From Thermogutta sp039793925 (lineage in GTDB: Bacteria; Planctomycetota; Planctomycetia; Pirellulales; Thermoguttaceae): 64,000 nucleotides of DNA. The stretch lies in assembly GCF_039793925.1 (NCBI RefSeq), contig NZ_JBAMME010000376.1, positions 7,244-71,243 on the forward strand, written 5' to 3'. Positions 53,805-64,000 of this stretch are shown here, in pieces; position 1 is the stretch's first letter; the number at the start of each line of letters is the position of its first letter. Below the pieces are notes generated by a model. The model did no database searches and was not told where the DNA came from. It was given only the letters and a program-made list of their open reading frames with translations. A program made the translations under genes and the position numbers.

Positions 53805-56768
53805 ATGCAGTATGTTCGAACCTCAATATCGAACTCCCCGTGGCCATTCCTCAGAATCACCATCAATAAAATCAGGATGCTCGCGCTGGTGTCGATGACC
53901 TTTGCGTCGACCGTAATGGTATGCATTCCAGCGACGCAGGCCGGTATCGGTGAGGAGCCATCCAGCCAGAGTGAGATTCAGGGGAGCATCACGCAGCAAG
54001 ATCTGGAGCGGGATTATTTGCGGCAGGTGGAACTTCGTGAGTGGAGTGCCGCCACGCGGCGCGCAACAACCACGGCCGACGATGCGCGGGGCGCGTGTGA
54101 CGGCATCAAGGACGGCAAATGGGGATTCCACACCGAACGAGAGCCCAGGCCCTGGTGGCAGGTTGATTTAGGAACTCAATATTGTGTGGAGTCCATCGTA
54201 GTGTATAACCGTTGCGACACCGTGGCCTCTCGCGCCGCGCGGTTGCAGGTGCTCATCTCCTCAGACGCTCGCCAGTGGACACAGGTCTATCAGCATGATG
54301 GGACCGTATTCTACGGTTTCACCGACGGCCGACCGCTACGCGTGATCCTCAATAAATCCCCGGCAAGATTCGTAAGGGTGCAACTTCCCGATACAGAATA
54401 TCTTCACCTCGACGAAGTGGAGGTCTATGCCGCAGATGGGGGTGAAGTTCGTAACGTTGCACTCTACAAGGCAGCGGATCAAAGCAGCCTGAGCATGTGG
54501 TCGAAATGGCATCCCGAGGGCGCACCGCAAGCCCGATGTTATCCTGTGCAGAAAGCTGTTGAGCGAGGTTTGGCCTTGGCAGAGGAACTCCTTCAGTTTT
54601 CCTCGATCGGTCCCGAAACAAGAGGCATTATTGCGCAAGAGGTGGAGAAACTACGTCAAGTCGCGGCGCAAGCTCGGAGCCCAGCCGCGGCGGATCAAAG
54701 TGTATCCCGAGAACTTTATTTGCAGGCCTGCCTGGCTTCTCGACGCATCGCGTTGTTAAATCCTCTCCTCAATTTTGAAAGTCTCGTCTTTGTCAAGCGC
54801 AAGCCGCCAGTGTTTCATCATATGTCGGATCAGCACTACGGCTGGTGGTGCCGACCAGACGGAGGACTGTACATTCTCGACGGGTGGAAAACCGATTCCC
54901 CGCGGCTGCGATGTCTGACAACCTCTCTCCCCTCTGGTTCGGTCATTCGTCCAGACGTCTCTTACGATGGTCAGCGTATTCTCTTTTCCTACGCTCGATA
55001 TTACCCAGAATTACACAAGCACCCAAATAAGTTAGACAAAAACAATGTCCCCGAAGATGCTTTTTATCACGTTTATGAAGTGAATATCGATGGGACAGGA
55101 TTGCGTCGATTGACATACGGTAAATTTGATGATATTGATGCTCGCTACTTGCCGGATGGTCGTATTGTTTTTCTATCCACGCGAAGGGGTATAACAACGC
55201 AAGTTCTACCAGATGCGCGACAAGTGGCAGTTACGTCGCCGCAGCCAGATTGCTATGTGCGGTGCGGAGGAGGGCCTGAGCGACCAGTAGCGATTTATAC
55301 GCTCCATGTCATGAATGGTGACGGCACCGACATTCGGCCGATATCGGCTTTTGAAAGCTTTGAATGGCATCCCTGCGTTGATTTTTCTGGGAGAATTCTT
55401 TATGCGCGGTGGGATTATGTGGACCGGCATAATCAGCCATTTATGGGGTTGTGGTCTACGCTGCCCGATGGCACTGGCGTTCAGGCAGTCTATGGAAACT
55501 TCACGTGGAACCCGCTGTCGGTATTTGAAGCCCGACCTGTGCCAGGGTCACACAAAATCGTATTTACGGCCTCCGCCCATCATTCGATCACCGGGGGAAG
55601 TCTGGTTTTACTCGATCCTCGCCGCGGAACCGATGACGAAGCGCCTCTCACCCGCCTCACGCCGGAAGTGTGCTTTCCGGAGAGCGAAGGCTGGCCTGCC
55701 CATTATTACGCCAATCCGTATCCGCTGAGTGAGAAATTCTTTCTCGTTTCCTGGAGCGATAAGCCTGTCGCAGACCATGGGGGACAAATGGACGATGCCG
55801 GTCCGGGGCTTTATCTCTATGATGCCTTCGGTAATCTTCACCTCATTTACCGGGATCCCGAGATTGGCTGCGAGTGCCCTCTTCCTCTGGCTTCGCGTTC
55901 ACGACCTCCTACCGTAGCTGGGGAATCACCGGCTTTTACCTCGCCCACAGCCACGTGCACGATCGTGGATGTTTACTCGGGAATGCCCAGGGTGGCACGC
56001 GGAACGGTGAAAAAACTCCGCATCGTGGGACTACCCGTCAAAACGCATCCCACCATGAATTACCCCGAACTGGGGTTGACTCACGAGGACCCTGGGAAGT
56101 TTGTGCTGGGGACAGTGCCGGTGGAATCAGACGGCTCGGCGTGTTTTCGCGTCCCGGCAGGAGTTTCCATTTTCTTCCAGGCACTCGATGAACGCGGGAT
56201 GGCCCTCAGAACGATGCGCTCAGCCGTCTACTTCCAGCCCGGGCAGACCGCCAGTTGTATTGGATGCCACGAGTCGCGACAGATGGCGCCGCCGAACAGA
56301 GAGATCGCAGCGCTGAGAAAGGAGCCGCAGCCGATTCAACCAGGGCCCGTGGGGAGCTGGCCATTCGATTACAATGAACTCGTGCAGCCGGTTCTCGATC
56401 GCCATTGTGTGAATTGCCACAATCCTTCCGGGGAGGGTAGCAAATGGGACCTCACGTCGAACCATTCATGGGAGACGCTCGTGCGTTACGGCAAACCAAG
56501 TTTGGCAGACCTCGTACTCGAGGGTTACAGGCGGGGACGCTCTCTCCCGGGGGAAGGGTTGGCTGCGCGTGCCCCATTGGTTTCCCTGCTCACGAAAGGC
56601 CATTATCAGGTCGCCCTGGAAGCCGAGGATTGGGAACGCCTCATCACATGGATGGATCTCTACGGCCAGAAGCGAGGATACTTTGATGACGCACAGTATC
56701 AAGAGCTGGTCAACCTCCGGGAGCAATGGAGAGGAGGGCTCGTCGGCATGGCCAATGCGGCACGGTGA
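53805..56768 (+). CDS. exported dihaem protein resembling hydrazine synthase alpha subunit (HzsA-like)
   Basis: The 987-residue protein has a signal peptide, an F5/8-type C (discoidin-like) domain at about residues 75-190 (RPWWQVDLGTQY, RFVRVQLPDTEYLHLDEVEVY), a beta-propeller with WD40/TolB-like turns (RILFSYARYYP, RIVFLSTRRG), and a C-terminal region with two haem-binding motifs, C818-I-G-C821-H and C868-V-N-C871-H. The middle region resembles the alpha subunit of anammox hydrazine synthase; such proteins are widespread in planctomycetes that do not do anammox, so hydrazine chemistry should not be assumed. It is likely periplasmic. AGGAGGAAC before ATG 53805 sets the start. Confidence 0.72.
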   Translation: MQYVRTSISNSPWPFLRITINKIRMLALVSMTFASTVMVCIPATQAGIGEEPSSQSEIQGSITQQDLERDYLRQVELREWSAATRRATTTADDARGACDGIKDGKWGFHTEREPRPWWQVDLGTQYCVESIVVYNRCDTVASRAARLQVLISSDARQWTQVYQHDGTVFYGFTDGRPLRVILNKSPARFVRVQLPDTEYLHLDEVEVYAADGGEVRNVALYKAADQSSLSMWSKWHPEGAPQARCYPVQKAVERGLALAEELLQFSSIGPETRGIIAQEVEKLRQVAAQARSPAAADQSVSRELYLQACLASRRIALLNPLLNFESLVFVKRKPPVFHHMSDQHYGWWCRPDGGLYILDGWKTDSPRLRCLTTSLPSGSVIRPDVSYDGQRILFSYARYYPELHKHPNKLDKNNVPEDAFYHVYEVNIDGTGLRRLTYGKFDDIDARYLPDGRIVFLSTRRGITTQVLPDARQVAVTSPQPDCYVRCGGGPERPVAIYTLHVMNGDGTDIRPISAFESFEWHPCVDFSGRILYARWDYVDRHNQPFMGLWSTLPDGTGVQAVYGNFTWNPLSVFEARPVPGSHKIVFTASAHHSITGGSLVLLDPRRGTDDEAPLTRLTPEVCFPESEGWPAHYYANPYPLSEKFFLVSWSDKPVADHGGQMDDAGPGLYLYDAFGNLHLIYRDPEIGCECPLPLASRSRPPTVAGESPAFTSPTATCTIVDVYSGMPRVARGTVKKLRIVGLPVKTHPTMNYPELGLTHEDPGKFVLGTVPVESDGSACFRVPAGVSIFFQALDERGMALRTMRSAVYFQPGQTASCIGCHESRQMAPPNREIAALRKEPQPIQPGPVGSWPFDYNELVQPVLDRHCVNCHNPSGEGSKWDLTSNHSWETLVRYGKPSLADLVLEGYRRGRSLPGEGLAARAPLVSLLTKGHYQVALEAEDWERLITWMDLYGQKRGYFDDAQYQELVNLREQWRGGLVGMANAAR

Positions 56769-56859
56769 GGAGACTGACGAGTGAGCGCGTTTTGGTGGAT
56801 GACATTTTCGCCTGAAATCACAGTCGTTGAGTGTATTCCCAGAAGCAGCCAATCAGACG

Positions 56860-58137
56860 ATGGATCAGGCTATGCAAGGAGAAATCATCGCCATCGGAGA
56901 TGAGATCACAAGTGGTCGAATTCTCGATACCAACAGCCAGTGGCTCAGTGTGCGGCTCGAGGACCTGGGGATTCGCGTGCTTTTCCACACGGTGGTAGGC
57001 GACGAACTGCAAGCCATGGTGGCCGTGTTTCGTCAGGCCATCGACCGTTCCGACGTGGTTATCACGACGGGCGGACTCGGACCTACGGCGGACGATCTCA
57101 CTCGAGAAGCTCTGGCCAACGCCACCGGTCGCCAACTGGTCGAGTATCCCGAGGCCCTTGAACACATTCGCCAGTTCTTTCAGTCGCGGCAACGACCCAT
57201 GCCGGAACGCAATCGGGTCCAGGCGGTCTTTCCGGCGGGAAGCGAAATGATTCACAATCCGCGGGGAACAGCACCAGGTATTTTTCTCGCAGTTCCTCGT
57301 GCGGGGCGATCACCCTGCTATTTCTCTTGTCTGCCGGGGGTCCCCGCAGAAATGCGGGAGATGTGGCCTCAGGTGGAAAAGCGCTTGCGGAATCTCGGAG
57401 CTGGACGCGAGTATATCCTCCATCGGGACATCAAGTGTTTCGGAGCCGGCGAAAGCCAGGTGGAAGCCATGTTGCCCGACCTTATCCGGCGGGGCCGGGA
57501 CCCCCTAGTCGGCATCAATGCATCGCAAAACACTATCATCCTCCGCATTTCCACCCGCGGTGCAAACCGGGAAGAATGTGAAGCCAAGGTCGAACCGGTG
57601 GTTCGAACAATTTACAGCATCCTTGGGGACCTCATCTTTGGAGAGAACGAAACCGAGCTTCAGGATGTTGTCGTGGCACAGCTTCGCGACAAGGGCCTTT
57701 CTTTTGCATTGATAGAAACGACAACTGCTGGGCTGGTTAGCCAGTGGCTGAGGGCCGCGGAGAAACAACAGGACCGAACGTACCGCGGGGGACTGGTCGT
57801 GGAGGACCTAGCAACGGCGGAAGAACTTCTGGCTGGTGTCAGCACTTGGCCGAAGGCGAGTAAAAACGGCGAACCCGATTCGGCGCTCAGAGTGGCACGC
57901 GCATCCTTGGCGCAGCATCTGGCGCAAGTTTTCGGGGCAGAGATCGGTGCTGTAGCGGGGCCGCTTCAGTTTCTCAATGAAGAGGGTACACTTGCGGAAT
58001 TCCCACTGGTTCTGTCCCAGGGTGATCGCGTTCTGGAAAAGACAATCCGTTTCAGCAGCCATCCCGATTTTCGCCAGATTACTGTAGCCAAGCACATCCT
58101 CAACACACTGCGTTTGTGGCTCAAAAACGGAACTTGA
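56860..58137 (+). CDS. cinA: CinA family protein with a degenerate PncC domain
   Basis: The 425-residue protein has the N-terminal MoCF/CinA domain (EIIAIGDEITSGRILDTNSQWL, ITTGGLGPTADDLTREAL, FSCLPGVPAEM) and a C-terminal PncC-like region. In active NMN deamidases this region contains an ESCTGG motif with a catalytic Ser; here it is E286-T-T-T-A-G291, with no PGSS segment, so nicotinamide-nucleotide deamidase activity is probably lost. The N-terminal domain may still hydrolyse ADP-ribose-type pyrophosphates. The start is uncertain among TTG 56827, ATG 56860 and ATG 56872. It is convergent with the ABC1 kinase gene. Confidence 0.85.
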   Translation: MDQAMQGEIIAIGDEITSGRILDTNSQWLSVRLEDLGIRVLFHTVVGDELQAMVAVFRQAIDRSDVVITTGGLGPTADDLTREALANATGRQLVEYPEALEHIRQFFQSRQRPMPERNRVQAVFPAGSEMIHNPRGTAPGIFLAVPRAGRSPCYFSCLPGVPAEMREMWPQVEKRLRNLGAGREYILHRDIKCFGAGESQVEAMLPDLIRRGRDPLVGINASQNTIILRISTRGANREECEAKVEPVVRTIYSILGDLIFGENETELQDVVVAQLRDKGLSFALIETTTAGLVSQWLRAAEKQQDRTYRGGLVVEDLATAEELLAGVSTWPKASKNGEPDSALRVARASLAQHLAQVFGAEIGAVAGPLQFLNEEGTLAEFPLVLSQGDRVLEKTIRFSSHPDFRQITVAKHILNTLRLWLKNGT

Positions 58138-58186
58138 GGAACCTGAGCGATTCGGTGGTTGGGTGCGTGGGATCGGAAAGCCGGAT

Positions 58187-59887
58187 TTACGAACGGTCAA
58201 ATAGGCCCGACTTGCGGATTGCCCGCCAGAGACGCCATCCCCAGACGACGCTGACACCGGCTCCCAGCGCGCCGGGAAAAGAGAGATTCTGCATGTGACC
58301 GTTGAAAAGGCTTCCGATCCAGGGAAGATCGCCCAAAAGAGGCGGCACCTGAAAAGCGAGCATCAGGGAACAGCCCACAAACAGCGCACTCGCCAGGAGT
58401 CCTGAGACGAGTCGATTGGCGGAAGGCTCCAGGCCACGGTGTTCCAGGCGGATGTCGAACTGACCGCTTCGAATATGATCGAATAGATCGAGAAGGTTTT
58501 GGGGTAAAGCATCGATCAGGTGTTGAAAACGCCACGTGGCACGACGGAGCTTTCGCAATCGTCGACGCAGAGAGAACTGCTGCCAGAAGAATTCTTTCTG
58601 GTATTCCTGGATCACGTACAGAAGGTGGAATTTGGGATTGAGAAGCTGGGCGGTGCCCTCGAGAACGACCAGAGTTTTCAGGACGAGGGCAATGCGGGCA
58701 GGCAACATGATCCGATAACGGCGGAGGATCTCGAACATCTCGTTGAGTGCTCCGCCAAGATCAAACTGATCGATGGGCAGGTGCCCGTAGTAGGACACAT
58801 AGTCCGTCAAATCCACGGTTAAGCTTGCCCGGTCTAGATCACGCGGTCCCTTTCCAATATGGCTGATGACATCGGCCAGTGTGATGGCATCCTGGGAAGC
58901 AAGTGCGGAGAGCAAAACCTGAACGTCTTCGCGGAGTTCATCATCCAGGCGGCCCACCATTCCAAAATCGAGAAGGCCCACCCGACCATCCCTGAGGATG
59001 AGGATGTTTCCCGGGTGCGGATCCGCGTGATAAAAGCCGTCCTGGAAAATCATTTTCAAGTACGCACGAGCACCACGGAGAGCCACCGCCTGACAATCGA
59101 TTCCATCCCGCTCGATCTGCGCGTGATCTGCCAATTTGATCCCGTCCAGGTATTCCATGGTGAGCACTCTCCTGGTGCTGAACTCTGGAAATGCCCGGGG
59201 GATCTTAAGATCGTTGCTTTCTCGAAAGTTTGCTTCAAATTCCTGAAGATTGCGGAGTTCCCGCTGAAAGTCGAGCTCGCGTGTCATGGTCCGTTTGAGC
59301 TCGGTCATCAGTGCTACAGGACGGTAGGCCTGGAGATCAGGCAGCTTCTCGGCGAGCACGGCCAAGGCGTTAAGAATCTCCAGGTCCACGAGGACTTTCT
59401 CCTCGATCCCAGGATGCTGGATTTTCAGGACGACGGGACGGCCATCTTTCAATCGCGCTGTGTGCACTTGGCCGATGGAGGCCGAGGCGAGCGGCTCTTC
59501 GTGAAACTCTGCAAAGAGTTCCTCGGGGTCATGGCCCAACTCGCTGCGAATGACGCGTCGAACCACATCGCGTGGGTCGGGCATCACATGCTCTTGGAGT
59601 TCTTCAAGTTCTCGAGCAAGTTGCACGCCCACCACGTCGGGCCGCGTGCTGAGTACCTGGCCCAGCTTGATGAAAGTCGGGCCCAATTCCGTCAAGGCAA
59701 GTCGAAAACGGGTTGTCCAGGGCAATCGAGCGACGATTTCTCCGGTGGGCCCCTTGATGAGATCCCGGGCTATTTCCAGGCCGAGACGATCAATCCAGTC
59801 CGCCAGGCCGTACTTGCTCAGGACGGAAAGAATTTCGGCCCACCGGGTGCCGTGGCGATAAATCTGACGGACGTGGAACAGGTGCAT
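58187..59887 (-). CDS. ABC1/AarF/UbiB family atypical kinase
   Basis: The 566-residue protein has the ABC1 signature: the KxGQ motif (FIKLGQVLSTRPD), the Ala-rich loop ASASIGQVHTA, VVLKIQHPG, the catalytic HADPHPGN and the metal-binding LLDFGMVG. Two C-terminal membrane helices anchor it. Family members support ubiquinone or other isoprenoid-quinone biosynthesis or lipid-linked functions by ATP-driven extraction of membrane precursors. Planctomycetes mostly use menaquinone, so the target may be different. GAGGCGAC precedes ATG 59887; the frame extends to 60127 but that region looks non-coding. Confidence 0.88.
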   Translation of the reverse strand: MHLFHVRQIYRHGTRWAEILSVLSKYGLADWIDRLGLEIARDLIKGPTGEIVARLPWTTRFRLALTELGPTFIKLGQVLSTRPDVVGVQLARELEELQEHVMPDPRDVVRRVIRSELGHDPEELFAEFHEEPLASASIGQVHTARLKDGRPVVLKIQHPGIEEKVLVDLEILNALAVLAEKLPDLQAYRPVALMTELKRTMTRELDFQRELRNLQEFEANFRESNDLKIPRAFPEFSTRRVLTMEYLDGIKLADHAQIERDGIDCQAVALRGARAYLKMIFQDGFYHADPHPGNILILRDGRVGLLDFGMVGRLDDELREDVQVLLSALASQDAITLADVISHIGKGPRDLDRASLTVDLTDYVSYYGHLPIDQFDLGGALNEMFEILRRYRIMLPARIALVLKTLVVLEGTAQLLNPKFHLLYVIQEYQKEFFWQQFSLRRRLRKLRRATWRFQHLIDALPQNLLDLFDHIRSGQFDIRLEHRGLEPSANRLVSGLLASALFVGCSLMLAFQVPPLLGDLPWIGSLFNGHMQNLSFPGALGAGVSVVWGWRLWRAIRKSGLFDRS

Positions 59888-60273
59888 GTCGCCTCGGTCC
59901 TCGGTAAGTGTGGGATGTGGAGTCGACTGCTGGCCGGTGGGGACGGCGCTTCCCGGGTAACCCGGCCGTCGCTCAACTGTAAATACCCATCGGCCGATAA
60001 TGAGTCTTAGATGCTCATTCCTTCGCCCAATTCCATCATAGTTTCCGGGGAGGCGAAAGGGGCGGTCCAATCCGGACCCCCTTGACGATCTCGAGGACGG
60101 CTGTGTAATGAAAATAACGAGGATCAAATGACGCCCGGCGGAGGCAGTCAGAAAATCGAAAGCCGGGGGTTGATCCTAAAACCTACCACCCTCTATAATG
60201 ACGAATGCCCACTGAGAAAAGTGCCTCTTGAGTGGGTGCATAAGAGAAGAACGACGCACAGGACGGGGAGGGG
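59888..60273. other. intergenic region between the ABC1 kinase gene and the rRNA promoter
   Basis: This 386-base spacer holds the promoter of the minus-strand kinase gene. I see no gene, and importantly no 16S rRNA or spacer tRNA ahead of the 23S unit. Confidence 0.6.
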
Positions 60274-60302
60274 TTGACAGGAGAGCGGGAGGGGCGATAG
60301 AT
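60274..60302 (+). promoter_or_regulatory. promoter of the 23S-5S rRNA unit
   Basis: A perfect TTGACA (60274-60279) is followed after 17 bases by ATAGAT (60297-60302), a strong housekeeping-type arrangement. It lies about 280 bases before mature 23S and gives the unit its own transcription start, independent of any 16S gene. Confidence 0.65.
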
Positions 60303-60389
60303 TGAGATTGTCAGGAGTGAAGAAGGCTCCTGGGCAAACGAACAGGGGACGTAGTTTGGAAACAAAGTGCGACCCCAGTTGGTTTGCCG

Positions 60390-60435
60390 CGGAGTGATGA
60401 CAGCAGGTTATCGCTCCGTGTTTTGTTCTTTGACA
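60390..60435 (+). promoter_or_regulatory. boxB-like hairpin and boxA antitermination site in the rRNA leader
   Basis: CGGAGTGAT (60390-60398) pairs with ATCGCTCCG (60410-60418) through 9 bp with one G-U, and six bases later TGTTCTTTGACA (60424-60435) closely matches the rRNA boxA consensus. The order hairpin-then-boxA is that of E. coli rrn leaders, where NusB/S10 binding prevents premature termination. Confidence 0.7.
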
Positions 60436-60564
60436 ATTTGGTTGTGATCTTTGGTGGCATCTGATGCCGAGCGTGCGAGGCTACGGCCGGACGTGTCGCG
60501 ATGATGGCATGTTCGGCTGGAGGCGAGCGTAGTGAGCTTGGGTATCGGCGACCCGCCGGAAGGT

Positions 60565-60582
60565 GGGAGCGTTCGATACATG

Positions 60583-60592
<10 letters not shown>
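60565..60592 (+). repeat. 5' arm of the pre-23S processing stem
   Basis: The 28 bases here are complementary to 63494-63521 with a single C-A mismatch. In the transcript they close a long stem at the base of 23S, the expected substrate for RNase III maturation. Confidence 0.8.
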
Positions 60593-63493
<2,901 letters not shown>

Positions 63494-63503
<10 letters not shown>

Positions 63504-63521
63504 CATGTATCAAACGCTCCC
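63494..63521 (+). repeat. 3' arm of the pre-23S processing stem
   Basis: This is the partner of 60565-60592, extending about 18 bases beyond the mature 23S end. One mismatch interrupts the 28-bp duplex. Confidence 0.8.
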
Positions 63522-63606
63522 CCTGCTCGACATCAAGCCGCCACCAAGGATACAACCGCCCCCTCCCTCCGACCGATGTCCGTCTCTCCAGACGGCATCG
63601 GTCCTT

Positions 63607-63715
63607 TCCCGGTGGCCACACCCGGAAGGAAACACCCGTTCCCATTCCGAACACGGCCGTTAAGCTTCCGGGGCCGATGGTAGTACCAAAAGTGCGAGAG
63701 TAGGTGCTGCCGGGA
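63607..63715 (+). rRNA. rrf: 5S ribosomal RNA
   Basis: The 109-base segment has the 5S core CCCATTCCGAACACGG, GGGCCGATGGTAGT and GCGAGAGTAGG. The outer ends TCCCGG (63607-63612) and CCGGGA (63710-63715) close helix I. It lies about 100 bases after 23S and is part of the same transcript, followed by a strong terminator. Confidence 0.95.
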
Positions 63716-63725
63716 TTAATTCACC

Positions 63726-63763
63726 GACCCCCTGATGGCTAACCATCGGGGGGTCCTTTTTTT
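63726..63763 (+). terminator. intrinsic terminator of the 23S-5S unit
   Basis: GACCCCCTGATGG (63726-63738) pairs with CCATCGGGGGGTC (63743-63755), 13 bp with one G-U pair and a 4-base loop, followed by C and seven T. It begins 10 bases after 5S. Confidence 0.9.
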
Positions 63764-63855
63764 AGCCGTATCGAACTCCTTAAAAATTCTCTACGTCGTA
63801 TCCCTGCGCGACTCCCTCGCCGTTTGCTATCATCGAATTGTTCAGCTCCAGCAGC

Positions 63856-63928
<73 letters not shown>

Positions 63929-63944
63929 CTGACACAGTCGGCCG

Positions 63945-63992
63945 AAAAACCCCGTGATTTCCCGCGTAAGTGATGGATTTCACGGGGTTTTT
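63945..63992 (+). terminator. hairpin terminator after the tRNA gene
   Basis: AAAAACCCCGTGA (63945-63957) pairs perfectly with TCACGGGGTTTTT (63980-63992) around a 22-base loop. The T-rich 3' arm on both strands makes it a likely bidirectional terminator for tRNA-Arg and for a gene beyond the window. Confidence 0.7.
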
Positions 63993-64000
63993 GCTTGCGC

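Noticed and set aside
58859..60010. 383-codon plus-strand frame
   Set aside because: It is antisense to the ABC1 kinase gene, which has all catalytic motifs.

Overview
The window reads as a chromosomal segment of a Planctomycetota bacterium, probably a Pirellulales/Thermoguttaceae-type member (the phylum is well supported, the family is inference). The evidence is a 23S-5S rRNA unit without a linked 16S gene, Tat-exported Gfo/Idh oxidoreductase and sugar-isomerase proteins, exported beta-propeller/cytochrome c proteins, a hydrazine-synthase-alpha-like protein, tandem TolQ/TolR-type genes with exported TPR partners, and sparse small operons separated by long spacers. A run of 10 N at 31144-31153 shows a draft scaffold. 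I see no CRISPR array, insertion sequence, prophage or transfer gene.

Layout. 1-15.4 kb: start of a D-lactate-dehydrogenase-like gene, a GT2 glycosyltransferase, a BshC-like protein, a Tat Gfo/Idh oxidoreductase, an exported GH5-like glycosidase, housekeeping enzymes (hydroxyacid dehydrogenase, metallophosphoesterase, DUF423, HPF, QueD-like protein, RlmI) and an HD phosphohydrolase. 15.8-22.1 kb: a five-gene envelope module (two exported TPR proteins, a TolQ/ExbB channel, two ExbD/TolR proteins). 22.3-24.1 kb: XerD and a planctomycete-type conserved protein. 24.7-32.2 kb: a transglutaminase-fold protein and cobalamin adenosyltransferase, then the nitrogen-control set amt-glnB-glnD, in which P-II keeps the Tyr51 that the neighbouring GlnD would uridylylate.

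34.1-40 kb is the most informative region. A promoter, a 30-codon leader peptide rich in Ile, Val and Leu, and an intrinsic terminator precede cimA (citramalate synthase, isoleucine pathway), valS and mutM. This is a textbook-shaped attenuator that would link branched-chain supply to both an isoleucine-pathway enzyme and valyl-tRNA synthetase. ValS carries two large insertions, one of them a four-cysteine zinc ribbon.

40-44.7 kb, minus strand: a putative respiratory cassette consisting of a zf-HC2 anti-sigma-like protein, a Cys-rich small membrane protein, a DUF2892 protein, a cytochrome-bd-subunit-I-like protein fused to a monohaem cytochrome c, and a translationally coupled polytopic partner. 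45-56.8 kb: an exported polysaccharide/redox block with an FG-GAP/alpha-beta-hydrolase fusion, a YVTN-propeller dihaem protein, GH16, GH2 (with a palindromic operator-like site) and an HzsA-like dihaem protein. 56.8-64 kb: CinA, an ABC1/UbiB kinase, then 23S-5S rRNA with its own promoter, boxB/boxA-like leader and 28-bp processing stem, then tRNA-Arg(CCT).
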